From Deltaproteobacteria bacterium (GTDB taxonomy: Bacteria > Desulfobacterota > Desulfobulbia > Desulfobulbales > Desulfobulbaceae), in contig JAJRVA010000089.1 in NCBI GenBank assembly GCA_024277485.1, forward strand, positions 1-8,034: DNA of 8,034 nucleotides. Direction: 5' to 3'. Below are positions 1 to 8,034 of this stretch, one piece after another. The notes beneath the pieces were generated by a model. The model worked only from the letters and a program-made list of their open reading frames with translations. It had not been told where the DNA came from and did not search any database. A program made the translations under genes and the position numbers. The first letter of the stretch is position 1. Every line of letters starts with the position of its first letter.

Positions 1-163
1 CGTTGAAACGATTGCCAATGAGACGTATCCTGTGGTCAGATATCTGCACGTCGTTACAAAGGGATATCCCGAGGGGCCGACAAAGCAGTTCATCGATTTT
101 GTGAGAAGCAAGGAGGGGCAGGCTATTCTGGCCAAACAGGGTAAAATAGTTTCCCTGCCATAA
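1..163 (+). CDS. C-terminal end of a PstS-like (phosphate-type) periplasmic substrate-binding protein, 5' truncated
   Basis: This is an open frame entering from the left edge (first full codon at base 2) and ending at TAA 161-163, giving 53 residues. The fragment contains the typical end of a PBP-like fold: a beta-strand of the type YPVVRYLHVVTKG, then an amphipathic helix with the signature TKQFIDFVRSKEGQAIL, and a short tail ending in SLP. In PstS-family proteins this matches the tail 'YPl.r.lyl.tkG...g..kaFidFvlS.eGQ.iv'. The family binds phosphate or a related oxyanion in the periplasm and hands it to an ABC importer, or acts as a sensor input. The ligand-binding residues lie outside the window, so phosphate specificity is inferred from family resemblance alone. 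Family membership is fairly sure; the exact substrate is not. Confidence 0.75.
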   Translation, partial: VETIANETYPVVRYLHVVTKGYPEGPTKQFIDFVRSKEGQAILAKQGKIVSLP

Positions 164-166
164 TCT

Positions 167-192
167 CAGACTGTCTGCAGTCTGCCAGTTTT
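167..192 (+). terminator. Possible weak intrinsic terminator after the binding-protein gene
   Basis: A perfect 7-bp inverted repeat (CAGACTG at 167-173, CAGTCTG at 178-184) with a 4-base loop lies 3 bases after the TAA. It is followed after 4 bases by TTTT (189-192). The stem has mixed GC content and the T-run is short, so termination may be partial. It overlaps a second small palindrome (AGTTTTCAAAACT, 187-199). The assignment rests only on position and structure. Confidence 0.4.
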
Positions 193-249
193 CAAAACTC
201 AACCAACGGAGGGCAGGAGCGATTCAAACCGTTTTCTGTCCTCTGTATT

Positions 250-1008
250 GTGCAGCAAATTCGAATGTTCCGTGAACACAAGCCGGTGAACACGGCGGTT
301 AAAATTTTATTGATCTGCCTCACTCTGGCCGGAGTGTTCTGGGCTGTTTTTTTTGTCCGTGAGGTGAATAAAAAGGCGGGCACAATCGCGGATTTACTTG
401 GCGCTGACATTATTGTCATTCCCGAAGCAGCTGCAGATAATGCGTGTCAGTTTGTTGTCGCTGACGTTGAAAAGCCTCTTTATCTCCCCTCTGGAACCCT
501 TGAACGTCTTCAAAAGGAACCGGGAGTTGAAAGGTTGACATACCAGATCCACCTTGGCAAACCGCCTTCCGACTGCTGTACCTATATAGATGGCCCGATC
601 ATAGCATTTGAAGAGAAGAGTGATTTTATTATTACCCCGTTTATCGCTGAACGCCGAAAGGATGGACTGCTTACCACGCACGAAGTCCTGGAGGGAGGGA
701 AGATACACGATTATTTAGGCCTGATAACAGATATCCTCCTGTTCAACAACAATACCCGAATAACCGGGTATTTGAAGTATTCCGGCACAAATTTCGACAA
801 CTGTGTCTTCATGCGGGTGGAAGATATCGCCTCAATTTCCCATGAGGACCTGCCCGATTATCCATCGGGGAGTGTTTCAGTGATTTTTGTACGCCTGTCT
901 GCAGCAGGAAAGGTTTCTGAATTGACGGAAAAAATTCAGAAATCTTATCCGGGTATTGCAGTGATACGGAAAGGGAGTTTCCTGCAGAGGGTGAGAGCAT
1001 TTTTGTAA
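250..1008 (+). CDS. Orphan membrane-anchored MacB_PCD-like ectodomain (ABC permease FtsX/MacB family, lacking the C-terminal membrane helices)
   Basis: The frame opens at GTG 250 (252 residues). ATG 265 is an equally possible start (247 residues). Neither has a clear Shine-Dalgarno; a GGAGGG/AGGAG stretch at 208-219 is too far upstream. Residues about 15-36 form one hydrophobic membrane segment. It is followed by the motif LLGADIIVIPEA (49-60), typical of the first helix-to-ectodomain junction in FtsX/MacB-type ABC permeases. The rest matches the MacB periplasmic core pattern: a 'PGVERLTYQI' strand (91-100), a Cys-Cys pair (109-110), 'PIIAFEEKSDFIITPFI' (116-132), 'YSGTNFDNCVFM' (177-188), and a final 'SVSVIFVRL' strand (208-216). 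Family permeases then continue into three more membrane helices. Here the protein ends at 'RVRAFL', and the downstream DNA does not encode them. No ATPase gene is visible. It may be a stand-alone sensor or adaptor, or a decayed permease. Family resemblance is fairly good; function is unknown. Confidence 0.7.
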   Translation: MQQIRMFREHKPVNTAVKILLICLTLAGVFWAVFFVREVNKKAGTIADLLGADIIVIPEAAADNACQFVVADVEKPLYLPSGTLERLQKEPGVERLTYQIHLGKPPSDCCTYIDGPIIAFEEKSDFIITPFIAERRKDGLLTTHEVLEGGKIHDYLGLITDILLFNNNTRITGYLKYSGTNFDNCVFMRVEDIASISHEDLPDYPSGSVSVIFVRLSAAGKVSELTEKIQKSYPGIAVIRKGSFLQRVRAFL

Positions 1009-1080
1009 ATGGAGGCAGAGATCAATTTCATCCATGGATAATAATCGGGCACAAAAAAATACAACTCTTTGAAATGAGAA

Positions 1081-1113
1081 GGGAAAAATAAAGGGGATGG
1101 AAAGAGGGTGGGG
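1081..1113 (+). other. Four-G-run tract, possible long-loop G-quadruplex
   Basis: In the 214-base space ahead of the coiled-coil gene lies a purine-rich stretch. It has four runs of three or more G (1081-1083, 1093-1096, 1106-1108, 1110-1113) separated by 9, 9 and 1 bases. Two loops exceed the usual 7-base limit, so a quadruplex is only a possibility. No protein-coding frame accounts for this stretch. Confidence 0.2.
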
Positions 1114-1156
1114 AGATTTGGCTTGCCGATTCGTCCTGATTTCATTAAACAGTAAG

Positions 1157-1162
1157 TATACT
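1157..1162 (+). promoter_or_regulatory. Candidate -10 element for the coiled-coil membrane protein gene
   Basis: TATACT matches five of six bases of the sigma-70 -10 consensus. It would place a transcription start about 55 bases before ATG 1223. No good -35 lies at normal spacing (TCCTGA at 17 bp is poor) and there is no extended -10 TG. This is a weak candidate, listed because the 214-base intergenic space must contain a promoter if the gene is not read through from upstream. Confidence 0.25.
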
Positions 1163-1209
1163 CTTCTCGAATCACGGTGCAGTGCATAAGTAATTGCGGT
1201 TTCATCGAT

Positions 1210-1214
1210 GGAGG
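1210..1214 (+). promoter_or_regulatory. Shine-Dalgarno that fixes the start at ATG 1223
   Basis: GGAGG lies 8 bases before ATG 1223. An in-frame ATG at 1208 overlaps this Shine-Dalgarno and has none of its own, so 1223 is the better start. Confidence 0.8.
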
Positions 1215-1222
1215 ATTTATCC

Positions 1223-2260
1223 ATGAAAAACAGTATGCTTCGGGCCCCTCTCATTAAGTCGGCAGTTCTTCTGGCCGTATTTTCACTGATTATCTACCTG
1301 ACAATATCTTCTCCGGAAGGAAGTGTCTGGAACTCCCTGCAGGCTGTTTTGTATACTGTCTTCAAGGCCGCCCAGCTCGGCGTGGGTCTGGTCCTGGCAC
1401 TGGCTCTCTGTTTTGCGGTTCTGGGCGGAATTTTCTTTGGTTGCGTTGCCATGATTTCCACGGACAGTGCGCGGAGAATGTACAATGATCTGCAGGGGTA
1501 TGTTGCAGAAAAGACAGAGTTTGTCAAATCGTTGATCGGGCAGAAGGTACAGCAGGGAGGAGAGACGGTTGTCGGGGAACTGACAGCCTCCTTGAGGAGA
1601 GATATTGAACAGCTCCAGGCATCTGTAAACAACCTGATCCAGACACAGAAGGCGGCGGACGAAAATATTGCCGCACTCCGGTCCCGGGTTGAACAGGGAG
1701 AACAGGAGGAGACCGTTACCAAACTGTCCGACTGGCTTCGGGAGGAGGAGGAAAAATCAGCAGGTATGCAGGCATCTCTGGACCAGCTTGACGTGAAGCT
1801 GCAGCAGGTGCAGGAACAGGTGGACAGCCTGGGGCGGAAAATACAGGATGTCCCTGCCAAGGGCGCTTTTCAGGAAATTACCGGCCGCACTGCTGCCCTG
1901 GAAAGCCGGAACAGCGACCTTCTGTCGGCAGTTAATGTTCTGCAGGAAAAACTGGATTCCCTCGGCACGGAACTGCAGACGGCGCTGTCCACGACGGCCG
2001 AAAGTGGAGGGGAGCAGCAGACTGCTGTTCACGAACAGGAAAATGAGGATGAACACCGCCTGTTTTCATACATAAAAAATTCCGGCGAAAAAGAAAAGGT
2101 CCGGCAGCTTGTCCGGGACACGCTGGACAAAGACATGACCTATGCTCAGGTCATCGAGCATGTGTCCGGGAATGTGGGCAAGAAAACAACCCAGGTGCTT
2201 GCCGACCACCCTTCGCTGACCAAAGAGTATATCCGGGAGGCCAGGAAAAGAATCAAGTAG
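1223..2260 (+). CDS. Two-pass inner-membrane protein with a long coiled coil and an unrecognised basic C-terminal module
   Basis: The gene encodes 345 residues from ATG 1223, which has a strong GGAGG 8 bases upstream, to TAG 2258-2260. Hydrophobic segments at about 12-29 and 50-77 predict two membrane passes. Residues about 85-255 are rich in Gln, Glu and Leu with heptad spacing (for example DIEQLQASVNNLIQ, LDQLDVKLQQVQEQVDSLGRKI), which predicts a long coiled coil, probably cytoplasmic. A low-complexity acidic linker (about 258-278) leads to a compact charged C-terminal module (about 279-345) with 'YIKNSGEKEKVRQLVRDTL' and 'TTQVLADHPSLTKEYIREARKRIK'. I recognise no enzyme motif and cannot name a family. 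The layout suggests a scaffold or tether between membrane and cytosol. That is inference from architecture only. It is transcribed away from the preceding orphan ectodomain gene across 214 bases and converges with the secreted-protein gene. Confidence 0.85.
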   Translation: MKNSMLRAPLIKSAVLLAVFSLIIYLTISSPEGSVWNSLQAVLYTVFKAAQLGVGLVLALALCFAVLGGIFFGCVAMISTDSARRMYNDLQGYVAEKTEFVKSLIGQKVQQGGETVVGELTASLRRDIEQLQASVNNLIQTQKAADENIAALRSRVEQGEQEETVTKLSDWLREEEEKSAGMQASLDQLDVKLQQVQEQVDSLGRKIQDVPAKGAFQEITGRTAALESRNSDLLSAVNVLQEKLDSLGTELQTALSTTAESGGEQQTAVHEQENEDEHRLFSYIKNSGEKEKVRQLVRDTLDKDMTYAQVIEHVSGNVGKKTTQVLADHPSLTKEYIREARKRIK

Positions 2261-2313
2261 ACCGGGGCTCCTTTTTCACAGCAGGTCGCTGGTAAGAACG
2301 TGGATATCGGCTG

Positions 2314-2928
2314 TTACCTGCAGTTGGCCGGAACAAGCGATATCTGGTGCCATTTTGCATAGGCGCCGTGCGAGTGGCCGCATGGGTAGGTTTCCGCCCC
2401 GTAAAATGAGATAACATCACCTCTGTTGACGTCAAACACACCCATGGTGAGATCCTTGTTGCTGTCCGGGCACTCATAAATCGATGAGTTGCACATCAGG
2501 CTGCCGCACGAATACGGGTAATAATCATCACGTATGGCGTTGCCGTTCAGGGACACACGATAGTGGGGTGCCCCGTCTCGCTCCGCCTGCACCTTGACAA
2601 CGATAGTATACGAACCGGAATTGCCGGGAAATGAGGCTTGGCATGTTCCGCTGCCGCTTCCGGCCCGCAGGCCAAGTGCACCGTCCCGATTCGTCCATTG
2701 CGGGCCACAGCTGAAATCCGTAAAGGCGTTCAGGGCAACAGGGGAGAGACCCGTGCAGTCCTGACGTCCATCGACAGGCGGAGGTGGCGGCGGAGGGGGA
2801 GGTTCTTTCTCGATCAGGATTGCCGGAACAAAATTGAGGACGGAATCGTCATCAGCTGACCATGCCGACGAGAAGAATACGGCATGGGATAAGAGGAGAA
2901 GACTCAGGGCAACTGGTATTTTTTTCAT
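2314..2928 (-). CDS. Secreted cysteine-rich protein with a polyproline linker, function unknown
   Basis: This 204-residue protein starts at ATG 2928 with an AGGA Shine-Dalgarno 8 bases upstream (2937-2940). The N terminus is a standard Sec signal peptide: KK, then a hydrophobic core (PVALSLLLLSHAVFF), with likely cleavage after SAWSA at residue 25. The mature protein begins acidic and hydrophobic, then has nine consecutive prolines (43-51). A roughly 150-residue domain follows with eight cysteines (58, 74, 96, 141, 146, 153, 183, 203), enough for four disulfides in an oxidising compartment. The central strands 'GSYTIVVKVQAERDG' and 'HYRVSLNGN', and the late 'GDVISFYGAETY', suggest a beta-sandwich resembling carbohydrate-binding or adhesion modules. 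No signature confirms this. The C terminus ends at NCR with no lipobox, membrane anchor or sorting signal. Export is confident; function is unknown. The gene has its own likely promoter and lies 211 bases downstream of the HAD gene. Confidence 0.85.
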   Translation of the reverse strand: MKKIPVALSLLLLSHAVFFSSAWSADDDSVLNFVPAILIEKEPPPPPPPPPVDGRQDCTGLSPVALNAFTDFSCGPQWTNRDGALGLRAGSGSGTCQASFPGNSGSYTIVVKVQAERDGAPHYRVSLNGNAIRDDYYPYSCGSLMCNSSIYECPDSNKDLTMGVFDVNRGDVISFYGAETYPCGHSHGAYAKWHQISLVPANCR

Positions 2929-2936
2929 TTTTCTTT

Positions 2937-2940
2937 TCCT
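2937..2940 (-). promoter_or_regulatory. Shine-Dalgarno of the secreted-protein gene
   Basis: On the - strand TAAGGAAAAGAAAA precedes ATG 2928, with the AGGA core 8 bases from the start. This supports the start that gives the intact signal peptide. Confidence 0.65.
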
Positions 2941-2948
2941 TACATAAA

Positions 2949-2978
2949 ATCATAAAATTTCCAGGGAATAGTAGCCAA
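2949..2978 (-). promoter_or_regulatory. Likely sigma-70 promoter of the secreted-protein gene
   Basis: Read on the - strand, TTGGCT (2973-2978, four of six bases of the -35 consensus) is followed after 18 bp by TATGAT (2949-2954, five of six bases of the -10). The predicted start leaves a short leader of roughly 13-14 bases before ATG 2928, just enough to include the AGGA Shine-Dalgarno. An alternative pair (TTGCGT, 16 bp, TACTAT) lies about 20 bases further upstream. The AT-rich context supports a promoter here. Confidence 0.45.
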
Positions 2979-3139
2979 ATTGAAAAATAACGCAACAATA
3001 TTTCAGGAGGCGGAAAATCTTCCACCTGCGAGGATGGTATTACCGAGCAGAGCCACAGTGTGTGTTTCCCCTTGTATGCTCAACCGAGTGAGTTTATAAC
3101 GAGTCTGCGCAAAGACTGGTGCTGTCCCGATCCGCTTTA

Positions 3140-3820
3140 TTATTCAGGGATCAGTTCCTTGAAATATTCAATGGAAGGGTATCGTGTTGAGTATTGAACA
3201 GGTTTTCTGCTGCTTGGCCGGGCAACAAAAATAAGAAGGCCCATCCCGTATTGCTCAGCGGACAGAAGAACTTTCTCCGTGTCATCGGCAAGCAGCGTCC
3301 GGCTTTTTTCAAAACTGAGTATTTTTTCCAGGCCTTCCCAGAAACGTGTGTCTTCCTTAGCCAATCCAACTTCTTCGGCACAGATGAGACGGTCAAACAA
3401 ATGGCCGATTTCGGTTTTTGCAAGCTTGATGGCCAGGGTTTTCGGATGGGCGTTGGTCACGAGAAAAATTTTCTTGCCGCTGCGCCTGCAGAAGTTGAGA
3501 AAGTCAGGCACGTAGGGGTGAATATCAATGAGATGGTTCACCATGATCTTCAGTTCAGGAATATCAAGGCCAAGCTGCCGGGACCAGTAGTTGAGGTCGG
3601 TCCAGTCGAGGGTGTTCTCAACCCGCCGGTAGCACTCAAGAAGCTTTGCCCTGGCCTCTTCAATGGACAGGTTGTGCATGAGACTGTAGTGCTCCGGAAC
3701 ATATTGTTCCCAGAAGTAGTCGTCAAAATGTTTGTCCAGCAGAGTACCGTCCATATCAAGGAGGACGGTGTCGATGCTGTCCCAGGAGAAGTCCGGAATG
3801 ATTTTTTTTGCGGTGTCCAT
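3140..3820 (-). CDS. yrfG: HAD-family phosphatase, GMP/IMP nucleotidase YrfG-like
   Basis: The 226-residue product matches the length and signature blocks of E. coli YrfG, a HAD-superfamily nucleotidase that dephosphorylates purine nucleotides such as GMP and IMP. HAD motif I is DMDGT (residues 22-26), where D22 would be the nucleophile and D24 the acid/base. YrfG-type 'FDDYFWEQYVPE' follows at 32-43 and 'NTLDWTDLNYWSRQLGLDI' at 69-87. Motif II is VTNAHP with T122, motif III is probably K155 in 'GLAKED', and motif IV is LADDTE with D179/D180. The tail 'YPSIEYFKELIPE' also fits YrfG. The cap is the small helical type inserted between motifs I and II. The start at ATG 3820 lies only 12 bases after the mfd stop and has no clear Shine-Dalgarno, so translation is probably coupled to mfd within one operon. 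YrfG membership is fairly sure; the true substrate is inferred. Confidence 0.88.
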   Translation of the reverse strand: MDTAKKIIPDFSWDSIDTVLLDMDGTLLDKHFDDYFWEQYVPEHYSLMHNLSIEEARAKLLECYRRVENTLDWTDLNYWSRQLGLDIPELKIMVNHLIDIHPYVPDFLNFCRRSGKKIFLVTNAHPKTLAIKLAKTEIGHLFDRLICAEEVGLAKEDTRFWEGLEKILSFEKSRTLLADDTEKVLLSAEQYGMGLLIFVARPSSRKPVQYSTRYPSIEYFKELIPE

Positions 3821-3832
3821 GGTTGAGTATGT

Positions 3833-4375
3833 TTACTGCTCTAAATGTGTCAGGATTCTTTCAACAGTCGCAATAACATGCTCTCCTTCCTGGATGGGAA
3901 CGACGAGCCGGTTATCCGGGGTCAGGCGGATGACCTTTTTGCTGTTTTTTGTTGTTTTGCTGATGAGGTCAAGGATGACCTGCGGGTCAATCGGGGCCTC
4001 CCTGACAAAGGAAAAGACACAGCAGTCAGGGGCCTGTTCAAGCTTTGTGATGCCTGATTGCCGGAGTCTGCCTTTGATGGCGATAATCGTCAGCAGGTTT
4101 ATGGTCTCCTGCGGGAGCAGGCCATATCTGTCAACCAGCTCTGCCTGGAGATCGTCAAGTTCTTCCGGAGGCCTGCTGCCTGCAGCTGCTATCCTCTGGT
4201 ACATATGATAGCGCTGGGCCGTGTCAGGTATATAGCTGTCAGGGAGATATGCATTCATTTTCAGGTGAATCTCAGGATCAATATCCAGCTTAAAATCTTT
4301 TTGCCCGCCCCTGGCCTGATTCTGCAGGTCTGCCACAGTCGACTGCAGAAGTTCAAGATACAGGTCATAGCCCAC
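3833..4375 (-). CDS. mfd: mfd 3' part: C-terminal D7 (TRCF) domain, separated from the main gene by an in-frame stop
   Basis: This is the same reading frame as the large mfd segment, continuing straight after the TAA at 4397-4399. Codons from 4396 read QSGHIAAVGYDLYLELL, which is ordinary Mfd sequence right after the translocation (TRG) motif. In all, 187 codons follow the stop and end at TAA 3833-3835. The segment carries the Mfd C-terminal blocks 'LPDSYIPDTAQRYHMYQRIA', 'ELVDRYGLLPQETINLL' and 'RLRQSGITKLE'. D7 is the domain that, in E. coli Mfd, packs against the UvrB-like module and holds the protein in an inactive state until it meets stalled RNA polymerase. The listed start is the first possible initiation codon after the stop (GTG 4375). 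It has no Shine-Dalgarno, so independent translation is doubtful. The segment has no disabling changes, so any loss of function must be recent, or the stop is an error. Confidence 0.75.
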   Translation of the reverse strand: MGYDLYLELLQSTVADLQNQARGGQKDFKLDIDPEIHLKMNAYLPDSYIPDTAQRYHMYQRIAAAGSRPPEELDDLQAELVDRYGLLPQETINLLTIIAIKGRLRQSGITKLEQAPDCCVFSFVREAPIDPQVILDLISKTTKNSKKVIRLTPDNRLVVPIQEGEHVIATVERILTHLEQ

Positions 4376-4396
4376 TGCCGCAATATGGCCGCTCTG

Positions 4397-7348
<2,952 letters not shown>

Positions 7349-7409
7349 AGTTATAGATTCTGTGATCAGGTACGTTCTTTTCAGGATACGTAATAGTCCA
7401 GGAAAAAGA

Positions 7410-8034
7410 TCAGAACCCGCCGCCGATACTGAAGTCCCAGACAGAGGATTCTTCGTCCGGATCAGGATCGAGATTGTAGCCCCAGGCAAGACGCAGGGGC
7501 CCCATGGGAGACATCCAGCGGAAACCTATGCCGGCCGCTTTTTTGATCTCGTCGAAGTTCCAGTCCTCATCCACACCGTAAACATTACCAAAGTCGGTGA
7601 AGACAACACCGCGCAGGCCCATCTCCTCAACGAGCGGGAAAATAACCTCAATGTTGGCGTACCACATCTTGTCTCCACCGATGCGTTCATTGGTTACCTG
7701 GTCCTTGGGACTGATGGTGGATGTTTTGAAACCGCGGATGGAGTTCAGGCCGCCAAGATAAAAATGCTCGTAGACCGGCAGTTTGTTGTCTTCGTTTTCA
7801 AATGCCTGGCCCGCGGATCCCTTGAGGTGGAAGACGGACTTAAAGGGGAGGGGAAAGTACCAGCTTGTTATTCCTTCAAGCTTGGTAAATGCGGCTTCAC
7901 CTCCTAAAAAACCACCCGCATACTTGACACTGAGAGAGTTTATTGACCCTGAGCTTGGTCCGAAGAACCGGTCGCGGGTATCCCTGGAAAGGGTGAGGCG
8001 AATCGCACTGGTTACATTTATATCCTGCGACTGC
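7410..8034 (-). CDS. bamA: Outer-membrane assembly factor BamA (Omp85), C-terminal beta-barrel part, 5' truncated
   Basis: The frame enters from the right edge (first full codon 8033-8031) and ends at TGA 7412-7410, giving 207 residues. BamA is the outer-membrane core of the BAM machine, which folds beta-barrel proteins. The visible part is the last half of the 16-strand barrel: '[18 protein letters not shown]', a strand/turn pattern ending '[13 protein letters not shown]' with the SIRGF form of the VRGF loop-6 motif (codons 7728-7742), then '[19 protein letters not shown]', 'TDFGNVYG' and '[19 protein letters not shown]'. It ends 'WDFSIGGGF', with the C-terminal Phe that forms the barrel-closing beta-signal. 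TamA is the main alternative, but the '[16 protein letters not shown]' block favours BamA. Its stop lies 61 bases before the mfd start, so the two are probably cotranscribed. The POTRA domains lie outside the window. Confidence 0.92.
   Translation of the reverse strand, partial: QSQDINVTSAIRLTLSRDTRDRFFGPSSGSINSLSVKYAGGFLGGEAAFTKLEGITSWYFPLPFKSVFHLKGSAGQAFENEDNKLPVYEHFYLGGLNSIRGFKTSTISPKDQVTNERIGGDKMWYANIEVIFPLVEEMGLRGVVFTDFGNVYGVDEDWNFDEIKKAAGIGFRWMSPMGPLRLAWGYNLDPDPDEESSVWDFSIGGGF

Noticed and set aside
1030..1039. Perfect 10-bp palindrome ATCCATGGAT as a regulatory site
   Set aside because: A single short palindrome with no partner copy in the window; probably chance.
394..1254. Several - strand open frames opposite the ectodomain gene
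   Set aside because: They have low-complexity composition, no family resemblance and overlap a better-supported + strand gene.
2261..2313. Bidirectional terminator between the convergent genes
   Set aside because: A short T-run (CTTTTTC near 2270) is present but no adequate stem precedes it, and the CAGC/GCTG dyad at 2279-2291 is only 4 bp.
3004..3028. Imperfect dyad CAGG...CCTG upstream of the secreted-protein promoter as an operator or terminator
   Set aside because: The outer arms are 4 bp with an internal mismatch and there is no T-run on either strand, so it is within chance expectation.
3102..3117. Hairpin (AGTCT/AGACT, 6-base loop) about 20 bases after the HAD stop as a terminator on the - strand
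   Set aside because: The stem is only 5 bp and is not followed by a T-run on the - strand. I see no convincing terminator between 2979 and 3139.
7349..7489. Upstream extension of mfd to an ATG-like start at 7489
   Set aside because: These 47 codons overlap the real end of bamA and do not resemble Mfd. Family similarity begins at the ATG at 7348.

Overview
The window looks like a chromosomal segment from an anaerobic Gram-negative deltaproteobacterium (Desulfobacterota). A Desulfobulbales-like source is my best guess, from protein style only. The presence of BamA shows that the cell has an outer membrane. I see no tRNA, rRNA, CRISPR array, insertion sequence or phage gene.

Layout. The left part (1-2260) is read on the + strand. 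It holds the 3' end of a phosphate-type (PstS-like) periplasmic binding protein, then a possible weak hairpin terminator. Next comes an orphan single-pass membrane protein made of only the extracytoplasmic (MacB_PCD-like) half of an ABC permease. The last + strand gene encodes a two-pass membrane protein with a long coiled coil and a C-terminal module I do not recognise. The right part (2314-8034) is read entirely on the - strand and converges with the left part across about 50 bases. Listed from the window's right edge in transcription order, it holds the 3' end of bamA, mfd (transcription-repair coupling factor), and a HAD phosphatase of the YrfG (GMP/IMP nucleotidase) type. A separate, probably independently promoted gene follows, for a secreted cysteine-rich protein with a nine-proline linker.

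The most notable feature is in mfd. The reading frame is intact from ATG 7348 to 3833 and would encode about 1171 residues, the normal Mfd size, except for one in-frame TAA at 4397-4399. The frame does not shift: conserved Mfd sequence runs right up to the stop and resumes immediately after it. The stop falls at the junction between the translocase (end of the TRG motif) and the C-terminal regulatory D7 domain. It could be a true nonsense mutation, a sequencing error, or an expressed truncation lacking D7.

bamA, mfd and the HAD gene are tightly packed (61 and 12 bases between them) and probably cotranscribed. The three products act in different processes: outer-membrane assembly, transcription-coupled repair and nucleotide metabolism. 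No clear novel multi-gene system is present. The less described items are the stand-alone permease ectodomain, the coiled-coil membrane protein and the proline-linker secreted protein.
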